Shown: positions 26,229 through 35,934, counted from the stretch's first letter. The stretch: 64,000 bases of DNA from Marinospirillum celere (GCF_900112235.1 NZ_FOLH01000004.1:124001-188000); one strand, 5' to 3'. Made by a program: numbers and translations. Notes: generated by a model not told the origin, from the sequence alone.

Positions 26229-27899
26229 TTATACGTGCCGACGGCTCTGAACGACTACAAAACGATTAACCACAAAGGCTGTGTCGGTCAGGGAGGCATT
26301 GGCTGCCGGGTTGCCGCCTGTGGCGTGGAAGTCACTGAAGGCTGCCGATTGGTTGACGAAGACACCACCGTCCAGGTTGTTAGACAGGGCAACTTTGACA
26401 TCCATTGCCAATTCTTCTGCCTGGTTCAGGCGATCGGCATCGGTGGAGTAGAAGCCCAGGGTAATAGCACCCTGTTCATTCAGGACTTCACGGGCCAGAC
26501 GAATGGAGTCGTCGGTGCTTTCAGTGGCAATCAGGAAGGAAACCGGACCAAAGCGCTCTTCTGAGTAGGTTGCCTTGTCCTTACCATCCACCTTGAGAAT
26601 CAGCGGGGTGTGAATACGCGCTTCGGGGAAGTGAGCATGTTCGCGCTGTTCACTGTCCAGAACGATTTCACCCAGCTTGCGACATTCATCAATCCGCGCT
26701 GCGGTAGCTTCTGATTGAATAGCACCCAAGACCATACAAGCACGATCATTGTCCGACAGAAATTTGCTGGTCGCCGTTGCCAGCGCCTGAGCAAATTCAT
26801 CAAAGCTGATTTTGCCTTCTGGTGTGTTGATTCCATCTTTAGGCAGATAAATCGCCTGGGTGGTGGTACACATCTGGCCGGAGTAGAGGCTTAGAGTGAA
26901 GGCCAGGTTTTTGGTCACTGCCTTAAGGTCAGAAACACTATCAATAATGATGGAGTTAACCCCAGCTTTTTCAGTAAACACGCGCGCCTGGCGGGCATTT
27001 TCTTCCAACCAGTTGCCAAAGGCACTGGAACCGGTGAAGTCGATAACTTTCACTTTCGGATTCAGGGCCAGCTCCTTAGTGATGGGTTCGGCTTGGGTAT
27101 CCGGTACCAGGCTGACCAGGCAAGCAGGCAGGCCAACTTCTTTCAAGACTTCCTGAGCCACTTTCACAGTCAAGGCAGCAGGCAGGATGGAGCCAGGATG
27201 AGGCTTTACGATGACTGGGTTACCGGTCGCCAGGCTGGCAAAAAGACCAGGATAGGTGTTCCAGGTGGGGAAGGTGGAGCAACCAACCACCAAGCCAATG
27301 CCGCGAGGCACGATATGGAATTTCTTGTCCATCACCAGCGGGTCCATTTTACCCTGGGGCTTTTCCCAGCGCGCTGACTCAGGAATCCCCTTCATTGCAT
27401 CCCAAGCATAGGCCACTGCTTCCAGGCCCCGGTCTTGAGCATGAGGTGCGCCAGCCTGGAAAGCCATCATCAGACCCTGACCACTGGTGTGCATTACTGT
27501 TTGGCCAATCAAAGGGCTCATTTCATTCAGGCGATGTAGGATTTCGGTACAGACACCAACACGCCCTTGAGCACCCACATCACGCCACTGGGGAAGCGCG
27601 GCTTCCATGGCTTCAGTCAGGGCATTAAGGTCCGGCTGGTCATAGCTGATACCCAACTCAAAACCATAAGGGGAGCGTTCACCGGTAACTTTTTGGGTAG
27701 GCTTAATGGTTTCCAGCTCAAAATGCTGGCCGCACAAAGCTTTGAAGTCGGCACTGGCTGACTTCACTTTATCTTCCGCGTATTTTTTCATGTTCTCCGA
27801 ATAAGGAGACCAGTATTCGCGGGTGTGGATTACTTCGACCGCTTTCTCAATAAGCGATTGATGACGCTCAAAAAGCGCCTTAGGTGTAGTAGCTGACAT
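26229..27899 (-). CDS. paaN: PaaN, aldehyde dehydrogenase-type ring-opening enzyme
   Basis: A 556-aa protein of the aldehyde-dehydrogenase-only PaaN type. Visible features are GLVVGCSTFPTWNTYPGLFASL, VIVKPHPGS, VIDFTGSSAFGNWLEE and the catalytic Cys in YSGQMCTTTQAIY. E. coli PaaZ is an ALDH fused to a MaoC hydratase; this protein has no hydratase domain, so oxepin-CoA hydrolysis must be done by another enzyme, perhaps the enoyl-CoA hydratase downstream. Its reaction would be NADP-dependent oxidation of the open-chain semialdehyde. It is first in the minus-strand unit paaN-paaY-hydratase, divergent from paaF. Confidence 0.92.
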   Translation of the reverse strand: MSATTPKALFERHQSLIEKAVEVIHTREYWSPYSENMKKYAEDKVKSASADFKALCGQHFELETIKPTQKVTGERSPYGFELGISYDQPDLNALTEAMEAALPQWRDVGAQGRVGVCTEILHRLNEMSPLIGQTVMHTSGQGLMMAFQAGAPHAQDRGLEAVAYAWDAMKGIPESARWEKPQGKMDPLVMDKKFHIVPRGIGLVVGCSTFPTWNTYPGLFASLATGNPVIVKPHPGSILPAALTVKVAQEVLKEVGLPACLVSLVPDTQAEPITKELALNPKVKVIDFTGSSAFGNWLEENARQARVFTEKAGVNSIIIDSVSDLKAVTKNLAFTLSLYSGQMCTTTQAIYLPKDGINTPEGKISFDEFAQALATATSKFLSDNDRACMVLGAIQSEATAARIDECRKLGEIVLDSEQREHAHFPEARIHTPLILKVDGKDKATYSEERFGPVSFLIATESTDDSIRLAREVLNEQGAITLGFYSTDADRLNQAEELAMDVKVALSNNLDGGVFVNQSAAFSDFHATGGNPAANASLTDTAFVVNRFVVVQSRRHV

Positions 27900-28361
27900 G
27901 GGGAAGTCTCCAGATTATTCAGTTGTAGAATAGAGAGAGCCTTCGCTGACCAGGCCAACATGGCGACAACAATTCAGAACAAGACCCTCTTTTTGTATCA
28001 TATTCATGCATCAAAGCAAAGCAAAGCGGCCTGTTAATGGCGTTATTTGGGTAAAATTTGTGACTCGCACGTTTCCTTCCATTATTCGCTAACCCCTTCA
28101 ACTTACAAGATATACTTCACAATTCCTCGCTATTTCAAAGGCTTGCGAAGAGGCCTGAAAAAGCATCGCCAAAAGCGATACACAATTTTGAGATTCTTTT
28201 CTTGATGAGTGTCAAATTTTAGATATACTCCAAGTCAGAATCTTCGCCCTCGCCAACATGGCGAAACAATTAAGACAAGACAAGGCGAACCGCCTGGGCC
28301 AGTTAATTCAAGGGCTCAGCATTGGCAAATATCTGGACCTAGAACAAAACAAAGGTTGCTT
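27900..28361. promoter_or_regulatory. paaN-paaF divergent control region
   Basis: This 462-bp gap holds candidate sites for two regulators. TGTATCATATT (27994-28004) and, inverted, a sequence reading TGTATCGCTTTT on the minus strand (around 28172-28181) match the motif shared by other paa promoter regions. TTGATGAGTGTCAA at 28202-28215 matches the Fnr/Anr consensus TTGAT-N4-ATCAA at nine of ten positions. No gene is supported here. Confidence 0.55.
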
Positions 28362-29135
28362 ATGCCGCAGAATCTGCTCCTACAAGGGCCTGATAAAGGG
28401 GTGCGCGTCCTTACACTGCATCGCCCTGAAGCCCTCAATGCACTGAATACCGCTCTCCTGGGTGAGCTGGCAGCCGAGCTAGAAGCTGCCGATGCCGACC
28501 CGGAAACCCGTGCCGTCGTCTTGACCGGAAGCCAGAAAGCCTTTGCTGCAGGTGCCGACATTAAAGAAATGGCCTCCCGCGATCTGGTTGGCATTCTTGA
28601 AGACCCCCGCTTGCAATCCTGGCAGCGTATTTCACGGTTCAGTAAACCTATCATAGCTGCTGTTAACGGTTTTTGCCTGGGTGGCGGCTGTGAGCTCGCC
28701 ATGCATGCCGACCTGATGATCGCAGGTGAAAATGCGCGTTTTGGTCAACCTGAAATTAACCTGGGCATCATGCCAGGTGCCGGTGGCACCCAACGTCTGC
28801 GCCGTGCTGTGGGCCCTGCTTTAACCATGCAGATGGTCCTGACCGGTGAACCCATTTCGGCTCAGCGTGCTCTGGAAGCTGGCCTGGTTAGTGAAATCTG
28901 CCCACCAGAGCTTACCGTTGAACGTGCCATCCAGCTTGCTGAAATCATTGCCACTAAGGCTCCTATTGCAGTGCGTTTGGCTAAGGAAGCTGTCCACAAA
29001 GCCGGTGATACCGATTTAGCGACCGGCCTACGCTTTGAGCGCCATGCCTTTACGCTGCTCGCTGGAACCCAAGACCGCCAGGAAGGCCTCAAGGCTTTTC
29101 AAGAAAAGCGGAAACCCGAATTTAAGGGTTGCTAA
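28362..29135 (+). CDS. paaF: 2,3-dehydroadipyl-CoA hydratase PaaF
   Basis: A 257-aa crotonase matching PaaF length (255 in E. coli), with [28 protein letters not shown], the catalytic-Glu regions [19 protein letters not shown] and [16 protein letters not shown], and the C-terminus FQEKRKPEF. It hydrates 2,3-dehydroadipyl-CoA to 3-hydroxyadipyl-CoA. The ATG at 28362 follows AAAGG; the open frame extends 51 codons upstream without homology. It is the first gene of paaFGHIJK. Confidence 0.92.
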   Translation: MPQNLLLQGPDKGVRVLTLHRPEALNALNTALLGELAAELEAADADPETRAVVLTGSQKAFAAGADIKEMASRDLVGILEDPRLQSWQRISRFSKPIIAAVNGFCLGGGCELAMHADLMIAGENARFGQPEINLGIMPGAGGTQRLRRAVGPALTMQMVLTGEPISAQRALEAGLVSEICPPELTVERAIQLAEIIATKAPIAVRLAKEAVHKAGDTDLATGLRFERHAFTLLAGTQDRQEGLKAFQEKRKPEFKGC

Positions 29136-29169
29136 AACCCCTAACCTAAAAATAAAACAGGAAGCTGCC

Positions 29170-29961
29170 ATGACTCAGCCCAGCATTCTCCTCGAAATCG
29201 ATCAGGGTGTTGCCCTGTTGACTTTAAATCGTCCCGACAGCCTGAACAGCTTTAACGCTGACATGCATGCCGAGATCCGTAATGCCATCAGCCAGGTTCG
29301 CAAAAATGCCGAAGTGCGTGCCCTGGTTATTACCGGCTCAGGCCGCGGTTTCTGTGCTGGCCAGGATCTTTCCGACCGTAATGTTGCTCCCGGCGCAGAA
29401 GTGCCTGATCTGGGTGAATCCATTGAAAAACGCTACAACCCGCTGCTGCGCTCTATCCGTGAACTGCCAATGCCCGTCATCTGCGCGGTTAATGGAGTAG
29501 CTGCCGGTGCCGGTGCCAATATTGCCCTGGCCTGTGATATCACCCTGGCGGCCAAGTCAGCCAGCTTTATTCAGGCGTTCTGCAAAATTGGTTTGATTCC
29601 TGATTCGGGCGGCACCTGGTCACTACCCCATCTGGTCGGCATGGCCCGTGCCAAGGGTATGGCCCTATTAGGTGACAAGATAAAAGCTGAGCAGGCTGAA
29701 AGCTGGGGTCTGATCTGGCGTTGTGTGGAAGATGACCAACTGATGGAAGAAGCCATGCAATTGGCTCGCCATCTGGCAACCCAACCCACCAAGGGCTTGG
29801 CACTGATTAAGCGCGCCCTGCATGCCAGCACTAACAATACCTTTGATCAACAGTTGGATCTGGAGCGCGACCTTCAACGGCTCGCCGGTCGCACTGAAGA
29901 CTACCGTGAAGGCGTAGGTGCTTTCATGGAAAAACGTACACCCAAGTTCAAAGGCCAATAA
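29170..29961 (+). CDS. paaG: Ring 1,2-epoxyphenylacetyl-CoA isomerase PaaG
   Basis: A 263-aa crotonase-fold isomerase (262 in E. coli). PaaG converts the 1,2-epoxide to oxepin-CoA and also shifts a double bond later in the pathway. It shows RGFCAGQDLSDRNV, NGVAAGAGANIALACDIT and the Asp-bearing FCKIGLIPDSGGTWSLP, where an Asp replaces the hydratase Glu, as expected of PaaG. The ATG at 29170 has AGGAAG upstream. It is followed two bases after its stop by paaH. Confidence 0.94.
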   Translation: MTQPSILLEIDQGVALLTLNRPDSLNSFNADMHAEIRNAISQVRKNAEVRALVITGSGRGFCAGQDLSDRNVAPGAEVPDLGESIEKRYNPLLRSIRELPMPVICAVNGVAAGAGANIALACDITLAAKSASFIQAFCKIGLIPDSGGTWSLPHLVGMARAKGMALLGDKIKAEQAESWGLIWRCVEDDQLMEEAMQLARHLATQPTKGLALIKRALHASTNNTFDQQLDLERDLQRLAGRTEDYREGVGAFMEKRTPKFKGQ

Positions 29962-29963
29962 CC

Positions 29964-31490
29964 ATGCAAGCTTTAGATACTCAAGTGAAGATTGCCGTCG
30001 TAGGTGCCGGTGCCATGGGCTCAGGTATTGCTCAGGTTGCTGCCCAGGCAGGCCATGAAGTTTTTCTATTTGATCAAAGCCTTGAGGCCGTTGAGAAAGG
30101 CAAGGCAGGCATCGCCAAGCAACTTCAGCGCCGGGTCGACAAAGGCAAGCTGCAACAGGCCGATGCCGATGCCGTAGTTAAGCGTATTCTTCCCGCCAGC
30201 CAGCTCAGTGAACTGGCTTCTGCCGGCCTGGTGATTGAAGCTATCGTTGAAAACCTGGAAATCAAACAAAAGGTTTTTGGTGAATTGGAAGATATTTGTG
30301 GCGAAGAAGTGATTCTCGCTACCAACACCTCTTCTCTTTCTGTAACTGCACTGGGCTCGACTCTCAAGCGTCCCGAGCGCCTGGTGGGCATGCACTTCTT
30401 TAACCCGGCTCCGATTATGGCTCTGGTGGAAGTGATTTTGGGTCTGGCAACTGATCAAAAGATTGCCGAACAGATCCATGCCACGGCTGCCGCCTGGGGC
30501 AAGAAACCCGTTTATGCTACCTCCACACCTGGCTTTATCGTTAACCGGGTCGCACGTCCTTTTTATGCTGAAAGCCTGCGTCTGATGCAAGAGCAGGTTG
30601 CCGAACCACAAACCCTGGACGCACTGCTACGTGAAGCGGGCAATTTCCGCATGGGGCCCTTTGAGCTGACCGACCTGATCGGTCATGACGTCAACTACGC
30701 GGTCACCTGCTCTGTCTTTGATGCCTACTATGGTGATTTCCGCTTCCAACCTTCGCTGATTCAAAAAGCCTTGGTCGATGCCGGTCGCTTGGGCCGTAAA
30801 GCCGGTCAGGGTTTCTATTCTTATGCAGAAGGCGCCGAACGCCCTCAACCCCTGACAGCGGCTGACTGCACCAGCCCGGAAACCCAGGTGCTGATTGAAG
30901 GCGATCTTGGCATTGCCCGTAGCCTGCTTGAGCGCTGCCGTGAAGCGGGTTTGGAAGTCATCGAACGCGAAGGCAGTGGTCTAATCCGATACGGTCAGGC
31001 CACTCTGGCCTTAACCGATGGCCGCATGGCAACAGAAAGAAGCGTGGCCGACGGCTTGCATAATCTGGTGCTCTTCGATCTGGCCAAGGATTATGCAACA
31101 GCAACCCGTATCGCTGTGGCCGCTGCCGAACAAACAGAAGAAGCAGCAGTCCAGGATGCACTGGCCTTCTTCCAGAAACTCGGCATAGCTGTCAGCCCAC
31201 TTGAAGATGCTCCCGGCCTGGTGGTGATGCGCACCCTAGCCATGTTGACCAATGAAGGCGCCGATGCTGTTCTTCAGGGTGTCGCCAGTGCTGCAGATGT
31301 TGATTTGGCCATGAAGGCAGGTCTCAACTACCCCGAAGGGCCGCTGGCCTGGAGTGACCAACTGGGTCAGGGTGTTGTCCATCAGGTCTTAACCAACATT
31401 CAGCAGAGTTACAACGAAGATCGCTACCGGCCTTCACTGCTGCTACGCAAGAAAGCCTTTGCTAAAACCGGTTTTTTTACTCAGAACTGA
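29964..31490 (+). CDS. paaH: 3-hydroxyadipyl-CoA dehydrogenase PaaH
   Basis: A 508-aa NAD-dependent 3-hydroxyacyl-CoA dehydrogenase that oxidises 3-hydroxyadipyl-CoA to 3-oxoadipyl-CoA. The N-terminal Rossmann motif is VVGAGAMGSGIAQVAAQAG; the catalytic region includes MHFFNPAPIMALVEVI; FGPFEL-like MGPFELTDLIGHDVNY marks the first C-terminal domain, and a second one follows (NEGADAVLQG, GLNYPEGPLAWSD). The length fits the longer PaaH type with two C-terminal domains. Confidence 0.94.
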   Translation: MQALDTQVKIAVVGAGAMGSGIAQVAAQAGHEVFLFDQSLEAVEKGKAGIAKQLQRRVDKGKLQQADADAVVKRILPASQLSELASAGLVIEAIVENLEIKQKVFGELEDICGEEVILATNTSSLSVTALGSTLKRPERLVGMHFFNPAPIMALVEVILGLATDQKIAEQIHATAAAWGKKPVYATSTPGFIVNRVARPFYAESLRLMQEQVAEPQTLDALLREAGNFRMGPFELTDLIGHDVNYAVTCSVFDAYYGDFRFQPSLIQKALVDAGRLGRKAGQGFYSYAEGAERPQPLTAADCTSPETQVLIEGDLGIARSLLERCREAGLEVIEREGSGLIRYGQATLALTDGRMATERSVADGLHNLVLFDLAKDYATATRIAVAAAEQTEEAAVQDALAFFQKLGIAVSPLEDAPGLVVMRTLAMLTNEGADAVLQGVASAADVDLAMKAGLNYPEGPLAWSDQLGQGVVHQVLTNIQQSYNEDRYRPSLLLRKKAFAKTGFFTQN

Positions 31491-31537
31491 AAAAATAGCA
31501 GCGCCAGCACAAACCCAAGAATAATAGAGATGAACAA

Positions 31538-31987
31538 ATGACCACTGAACTGACACCCCAGCAACTGGCTGAAGCCTGTGCAGAATCCATGTTCTCACGC
31601 GATCAGGCCAGTCAAAAGCTGGGCATGAAAATCGAATCCGTTGCACCAGGCAAAGCCGTGCTCACCATGACTGTGGATGAACGTATGATCCAGGGTCATG
31701 GTAACTGCCACGGTGGCTATCTGTTCACCCTGGCTGATTCGGCTTTTGCCTTTTCTTGCAATACCTATGACAAGGCCACCGTTGCCTCTGGCTGCAGTAT
31801 TGAATACATGCGCCCAGCACGAGTTGGCGACCAATTGACGGCAACCGCTGAAGAACGTAGTCGGGGTGGCCGCACCGGTGTTTATGACATCACCATCACA
31901 AATCAGGACGGCAAAACTGTTGCCCTGTTCCGTGGCAAATCCTTTGAAGTCAACGGCAGTGTCCGCCGCCTGGAGGAAAACGCATGA
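31538..31987 (+). CDS. paaI: Hydroxyphenylacetyl-CoA thioesterase PaaI
   Basis: A 149-aa hotdog-fold thioesterase. The HGG-type active-site segment GHGNCHGGYLFTLADSAFAF and later ERSRGGRTGVYDI are visible. PaaI hydrolyses ring-hydroxylated phenylacetyl-CoA to rescue CoA. Its TGA overlaps the paaJ ATG (ATGA). Confidence 0.93.
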   Translation: MTTELTPQQLAEACAESMFSRDQASQKLGMKIESVAPGKAVLTMTVDERMIQGHGNCHGGYLFTLADSAFAFSCNTYDKATVASGCSIEYMRPARVGDQLTATAEERSRGGRTGVYDITITNQDGKTVALFRGKSFEVNGSVRRLEENA

Positions 31988-33210
31988 AAGACTTAACCAA
32001 TGCTTATATTATTGATGCTATCCGTACCCCGGTGGGTCGCTATGGTGGTGCTCTATCTAGTGTACGTGCCGATGACCTGGGTGCCATCCCCATTAAGGCT
32101 CTGATGGAACGTCACCCCAGTCTGGACTGGTCACAGGTTGATGATGTGATCTACGGCTGCGCCAACCAAGCCGGTGAAGATAACCGGGATGTTGCTCGCA
32201 TGTCTTCACTACTTGCTGGCTTACCAATCGACGTTCCTGGCAGCACGATCAACCGCCTTTGTGGGTCGGGTATGGATGCCGTGGGTACAGCTGCTCGTGC
32301 CCTGCGTTCAGGTGAAACCGACCTGATGTTGGCCGGTGGCGTGGAATCCATGTCCCGCGCTCCTTTTGTTATGGGTAAAGCCGACTCTGCCTTCAGCCGT
32401 CAAGCCGAAATCTTTGATACCACCATTGGCTGGCGTTTCGTCAATCCGCTGATGAAAAAGCAGTATGGCATCGATTCCATGCCGGAAACGGCAGAAAACG
32501 TTGCTGAAGACTTCAAAATTTCCCGCGAAGATCAGGATGCTTTTGCCTTACGCAGCCAGGAAAGAACGGCAGCGGCTCAGGCCAATGGCCGTCTGGCTGA
32601 AGAAATCACGCCAGTAACCATTCCCCGTCGCAAGCAGGACCCCTTGATTGTTGATAAGGATGAACATCCACGTTTAACCAGCCTGGAAAAACTGGCCGGC
32701 CTGCCCACACCCTTCCGTGAAAACGGCAGCGTTACCCCTGGCAATGCTTCAGGCGTCAATGATGGTGCCTGTGCTCTACTGATGGCCAGTGATGAAGGCG
32801 TCAAAACCCACGGCCTCAAGCCTCGCGCTCGTGTGGTGGCCATGGCTACTGCTGGTGTGGAGCCGCGCATCATGGGCATTGGCCCAGCACCAGCAACCCG
32901 CAAGGTTTTGGCAAAGGCAGGCCTCAAGCTGGAAGACATGGATGTCATTGAGCTTAACGAAGCCTTTGCTGCCCAAGCCCTGGCCGTGCTGCGCGACCTG
33001 GGACTTCCCGATGATGCCGCCCAGGTTAACCCGAATGGCGGCGCTATCGCCCTGGGTCACCCCTTGGGCATGAGCGGTGCGCGCTTGATCACCACCGCCC
33101 TGCACGAACTGGAAAAACGCCATCGTGAAGGCCAGAAAGCCCAATACGCTCTCTGCACCATGTGCATCGGCGTCGGCCAAGGCATCGCCTTAATCATTGA
33201 GCGTGTATAA
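31984..33210 (+). CDS. paaJ: 3-oxoadipyl-CoA thiolase PaaJ
   Basis: A 408-aa thiolase. The acylated Cys is in STINRLCGSGMDAVG, the His in GGAIALGHPLGMSGAR and the second Cys in CTMCIGVGQG. It cleaves 3-oxoadipyl-CoA to succinyl-CoA and acetyl-CoA, and is assigned as PaaJ rather than PcaF from its place between paaI and paaK. It overlaps paaI by 4 nt. Confidence 0.93.
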   Translation: MKDLTNAYIIDAIRTPVGRYGGALSSVRADDLGAIPIKALMERHPSLDWSQVDDVIYGCANQAGEDNRDVARMSSLLAGLPIDVPGSTINRLCGSGMDAVGTAARALRSGETDLMLAGGVESMSRAPFVMGKADSAFSRQAEIFDTTIGWRFVNPLMKKQYGIDSMPETAENVAEDFKISREDQDAFALRSQERTAAAQANGRLAEEITPVTIPRRKQDPLIVDKDEHPRLTSLEKLAGLPTPFRENGSVTPGNASGVNDGACALLMASDEGVKTHGLKPRARVVAMATAGVEPRIMGIGPAPATRKVLAKAGLKLEDMDVIELNEAFAAQALAVLRDLGLPDDAAQVNPNGGAIALGHPLGMSGARLITTALHELEKRHREGQKAQYALCTMCIGVGQGIALIIERV

Positions 33211-33230
33211 AAACTTATGACAGGGATGGA

Positions 33231-33321
33231 GCAGGCTTTGCTTCTCAGGCTGTCTGCAACAGGAAGTTGCAGTCAGAGCTTACAGGGATGTATTTACGCG
33301 TCCTGAGAAGCAAATGCCTGC
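33231..33321 (+). repeat. Dispersed palindromic repeat, copy 2
   Basis: Outer arms GCAGGCTTTGCTTCTCAGG (33231-33249) and CCTGAGAAGCAAATGCCTGC (33302-33321) are inverted repeats with a one-base gap. Inside are the hairpin GCAACAGGAAGTTGC and AGAGCTTACAGGGATGTATT, shared with copies at 26012 and 59776. It lies between paaJ and paaK. Confidence 0.85.
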
Positions 33322-33365
33322 TGCAAGCCCGCCCATTGATCTGACAAAAATAACAGGAAATCACC

Positions 33366-34673
33366 ATGACCTTGCCCCTACAAAAACTCGGTAAGCTTGA
33401 TCCTCTGGAAACAGCCAGTCTTGATGAGCTGCGCAATGTCCAGTTGCAACGTCTGCGCTGGAGCCTGAGCCACGCTTATACCAATGTACCCTTTTACCGC
33501 AAAGCTTTTGATGACAAGGGTGTGCATCCTCTGGAAATCAATAGCCTGGAAGATCTTGCCAAGGTGCCTTTCACAACCAAGGCAGATCTGAGAGACAACT
33601 ACCCCTATGGTATGTTTGCCACCCCCATGCGTGATGTGGTGCGTATTCACGCTTCCAGCGGCACCACCGGCAAGCCCACAGTCGTTGGCTACACCAAAAA
33701 CGACATCGACACCTGGGCCACGGTTGTTGCGCGCTCGATTCGCGCTGCGGGCGGCCATGCTGGCGACAAGGTTCATGTTGCCTATGGTTACGGCCTTTTC
33801 ACAGGTGGTCTGGGTGCGCATTACGGTGCCGAGAAACTGGGCTGTACCGTGATCCCCATGTCCGGCGGCCAAACCGAGAAGCAGGTGCAGCTGATTCAGG
33901 ATTTCCAGCCAGATATCATCATGGTCACACCTTCTTACATGCTGAATATTGCTGATGAGTTGGACCGCCAGGGTGTGGACCCTCACAAGTTGCCTTTGCG
34001 TATCGGTATTTTCGGTGCCGAACCCTGGACAGACTCCATGCGTAAAGAGCTGGAAGAGCGACTGGGCATTCAGGCTTTGGATATTTATGGCCTTTCTGAA
34101 GTCATGGGACCCGGTGTAGGCCAGGAATGTGTTGAAACCAAAGACGGTCCAACCATCTGGGAAGATCATTTCTACCCAGAGATTATTGATCCCAATACCG
34201 GTGAGGTTCTGCCGGATGGTGAATATGGTGAGCTGGTGTTCACCTCACTCACCAAAGAAGCCCTGCCTATCCTGCGCTATCGTACCCGTGACCTGACCCG
34301 TCTGCTGCCGGGCACCGCCCGTCCTATGCGCCGCATTGACAAGATCACCGGTCGCAGCGATGACATGCTGATTATTCGCGGAGTTAATGTCTTCCCCACC
34401 CAGATCGAAGAACAGATCCTAAAAGTGTCACAACTTGCGCCTCACTATGAGATAGAAGTGTATCGTGATGGCAATCTGGACTGTGTGGAAGTACGCACCG
34501 AACTCAAGCCCGAAGCCAGCGCAACAGATTCAGAAGGGCGCCAGAAGCTTGCCAATGATTTGCAACATCACATTAAATCCTATATCGGCATCAGCACTCG
34601 AATTGAAGTCTGTGAGCCAGGTCGTCTGGCACGCTCAGAAGGCAAGGCCAAGCGAGTTTTCGACCGCCGCTAA
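33366..34673 (+). CDS. paaK: Phenylacetate-CoA ligase PaaK
   Basis: A 435-aa adenylate-forming ligase catalysing the first pathway step, phenylacetate + CoA + ATP to phenylacetyl-CoA. The phosphate loop is HASSGTTGKPTVVGY, followed by AYGYGLFTGGLGAHYG, DIYGLSEVMGPGVGQEC, YRTRDLTRLLPG and GRSDDMLIIRGVNVFP, with the C-terminal Lys in SEGKAKRVFDRR. The family-typical LRNVQLQRLRWSLSHAY lies near the N-terminus. A terminator follows. Confidence 0.96.
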   Translation: MTLPLQKLGKLDPLETASLDELRNVQLQRLRWSLSHAYTNVPFYRKAFDDKGVHPLEINSLEDLAKVPFTTKADLRDNYPYGMFATPMRDVVRIHASSGTTGKPTVVGYTKNDIDTWATVVARSIRAAGGHAGDKVHVAYGYGLFTGGLGAHYGAEKLGCTVIPMSGGQTEKQVQLIQDFQPDIIMVTPSYMLNIADELDRQGVDPHKLPLRIGIFGAEPWTDSMRKELEERLGIQALDIYGLSEVMGPGVGQECVETKDGPTIWEDHFYPEIIDPNTGEVLPDGEYGELVFTSLTKEALPILRYRTRDLTRLLPGTARPMRRIDKITGRSDDMLIIRGVNVFPTQIEEQILKVSQLAPHYEIEVYRDGNLDCVEVRTELKPEASATDSEGRQKLANDLQHHIKSYIGISTRIEVCEPGRLARSEGKAKRVFDRR

Positions 34674-34703
34674 TGCCTGCCAGCCTTAATTGCTAGCCCT
34701 TTT

Positions 34704-34729
34704 GCCCTGCTCAATGCAGGGCTTTTTTT
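34704..34729 (+). terminator. Intrinsic terminator after paaK
   Basis: GCCCTGC and GCAGGGC form a perfect stem with a 5-nt loop followed by T7. It separates the paaFGHIJK unit from the extra diiron gene. Confidence 0.93.
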
Positions 34730-34750
34730 CGCCTTTATGAAGCCTTTTTG

Positions 34751-34784
34751 TTGACCTTAATCAAAACAACTTGTGATACGCAAT
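34751..34784 (+). promoter_or_regulatory. Fnr/Anr-like box and paa-type motif upstream of the diiron gene
   Basis: TTGACCTTAATCAA (34751-34764) matches TTGAT-N4-ATCAA at nine of ten positions. Immediately downstream, GTGATACGCAA (34773-34783) resembles the inverted form of the recurring TGTATCAC motif. Both lie 110-145 bp upstream of the ATG at 34895. Confidence 0.5.
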
Positions 34785-34894
34785 TACAACTATTGATAGT
34801 TTATTTCGTGTCATTTAAAAAGAAAGGGTGGCTGAGATTCAGCCATCGAGAACTTAGATTATACAAAAAAAACAAGCTAAAGAGGTCACAGAAC

Positions 34895-35920
34895 ATGGCT
34901 AAGAATGAGCAACTCGCCAAAACCATGGAATTCCCGCCAGAGACGCCCCAGCCGAATGTCTATCCGCTGTCCTGGCACTCGCAAACCGAGAAAATGGAAG
35001 AAGTTTGGGATGCCGCCCAACGTGAAAACTGGGACCCTAAAGAGCTACCCTGGGATACGCTGGACGTTGAGTCCTACTCCTGGGAAGAGCGTGAAGCCAT
35101 CGCCTACTGGTGGACGCTGCTATCTGTGTTTGATGCTTCTGCACCCCCGGTTTTTGCTGAAGCCTTCATCAAGACCTATGAAGTTCACGAAGAAGATGCT
35201 GTACGTCGCTGCTTCTTCTCAGTAACCCGTGACGAGCAGAATCACGAGCAGATGTGCGGCCTGGCCATCACCAAGTTTCTGGAGCATCCGGACCCCCTGA
35301 CTTACGAACCCAAAACTGAACTGGGCAAGCGTCTGCAGAAAAATGCCAAGTGGCTTTACTACAACGGCGGTCGCTACTGGAATGGTTACAAGCAAGCGGT
35401 TCCTAAGTACTCACTGGCTGTTCTGTTCAGCTCCTTCCTGATGGGTGAAATTGCTGCGGCCACCATCTTCAAACAGATGCACGACAATAGCCGTGAGCTT
35501 GTATTCAAGGAAGCCTTCAAAAACATCGGTCGTGACGAAGGTCGTCATATGGCGATTTGTATGGCCCTGATGGAGCGCGACTACCCAGGCCTAGCTGACG
35601 AAGATCGCGCCATGGTCACCAAGCAGATTCGTGCAGGCTACCTCTTCCTGTCAGCGGTTCTTTTCGAACCTCCCATGGAATTCTGGGACCTGCCCGATGA
35701 CTTCATCGACAGCCAGCGTGAAGCTGAAGAAGTCGCACGTGGTGCCGGTTTTGGTGTACCCAGCTACGACGCCAAGAAAGAGAACTGGCGTAATGCCATG
35801 CTTAACCTGAAGGGTGTGCTGGATCGCTACAACATTCCTTTCCCTGCCATTCCTGAAGTAGGTATCAGCGGCGAAGAGGTTTCTGACGTAGATATGCAGG
35901 ACATTATTCCTGTTTTCTAA
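34895..35920 (+). CDS. Ferritin-like diiron protein, predicted oxygenase of unknown substrate
   Basis: A 341-aa soluble protein with a diiron-carboxylate four-helix ligand pattern: Glu residues near FAEAFIKTYEVHEED, then E-x-x-H in TRDEQNHEQM, a Glu in FLMGEIAAATIF, and a second E-x-x-H in IGRDEGRHMA. This is the arrangement of R2-like and bacterial multicomponent monooxygenase subunits. It is not PaaA or PaaC, both of which are present downstream. I do not recognise the exact family; AurF-like N-oxygenases are a possible relative. It is followed after 104 bp by a 2Fe-2S flavoreductase, so the two probably form an oxygenase-reductase pair. The ATG at 34895 follows AGAGG. Confidence 0.85.
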   Translation: MAKNEQLAKTMEFPPETPQPNVYPLSWHSQTEKMEEVWDAAQRENWDPKELPWDTLDVESYSWEEREAIAYWWTLLSVFDASAPPVFAEAFIKTYEVHEEDAVRRCFFSVTRDEQNHEQMCGLAITKFLEHPDPLTYEPKTELGKRLQKNAKWLYYNGGRYWNGYKQAVPKYSLAVLFSSFLMGEIAAATIFKQMHDNSRELVFKEAFKNIGRDEGRHMAICMALMERDYPGLADEDRAMVTKQIRAGYLFLSAVLFEPPMEFWDLPDDFIDSQREAEEVARGAGFGVPSYDAKKENWRNAMLNLKGVLDRYNIPFPAIPEVGISGEEVSDVDMQDIIPVF

Positions 35921-35934
35921 GAAACCCTAATAAC

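Noticed and set aside
26142-26564. 140-aa plus-strand frame over the paaN 3' end
   Set aside because: Mostly antisense to paaN and starts within an inverted repeat.
33378-34169. 263-aa open frame antisense to paaK
   Set aside because: Shadow of the strongly coding paaK frame with no homology or start signal.
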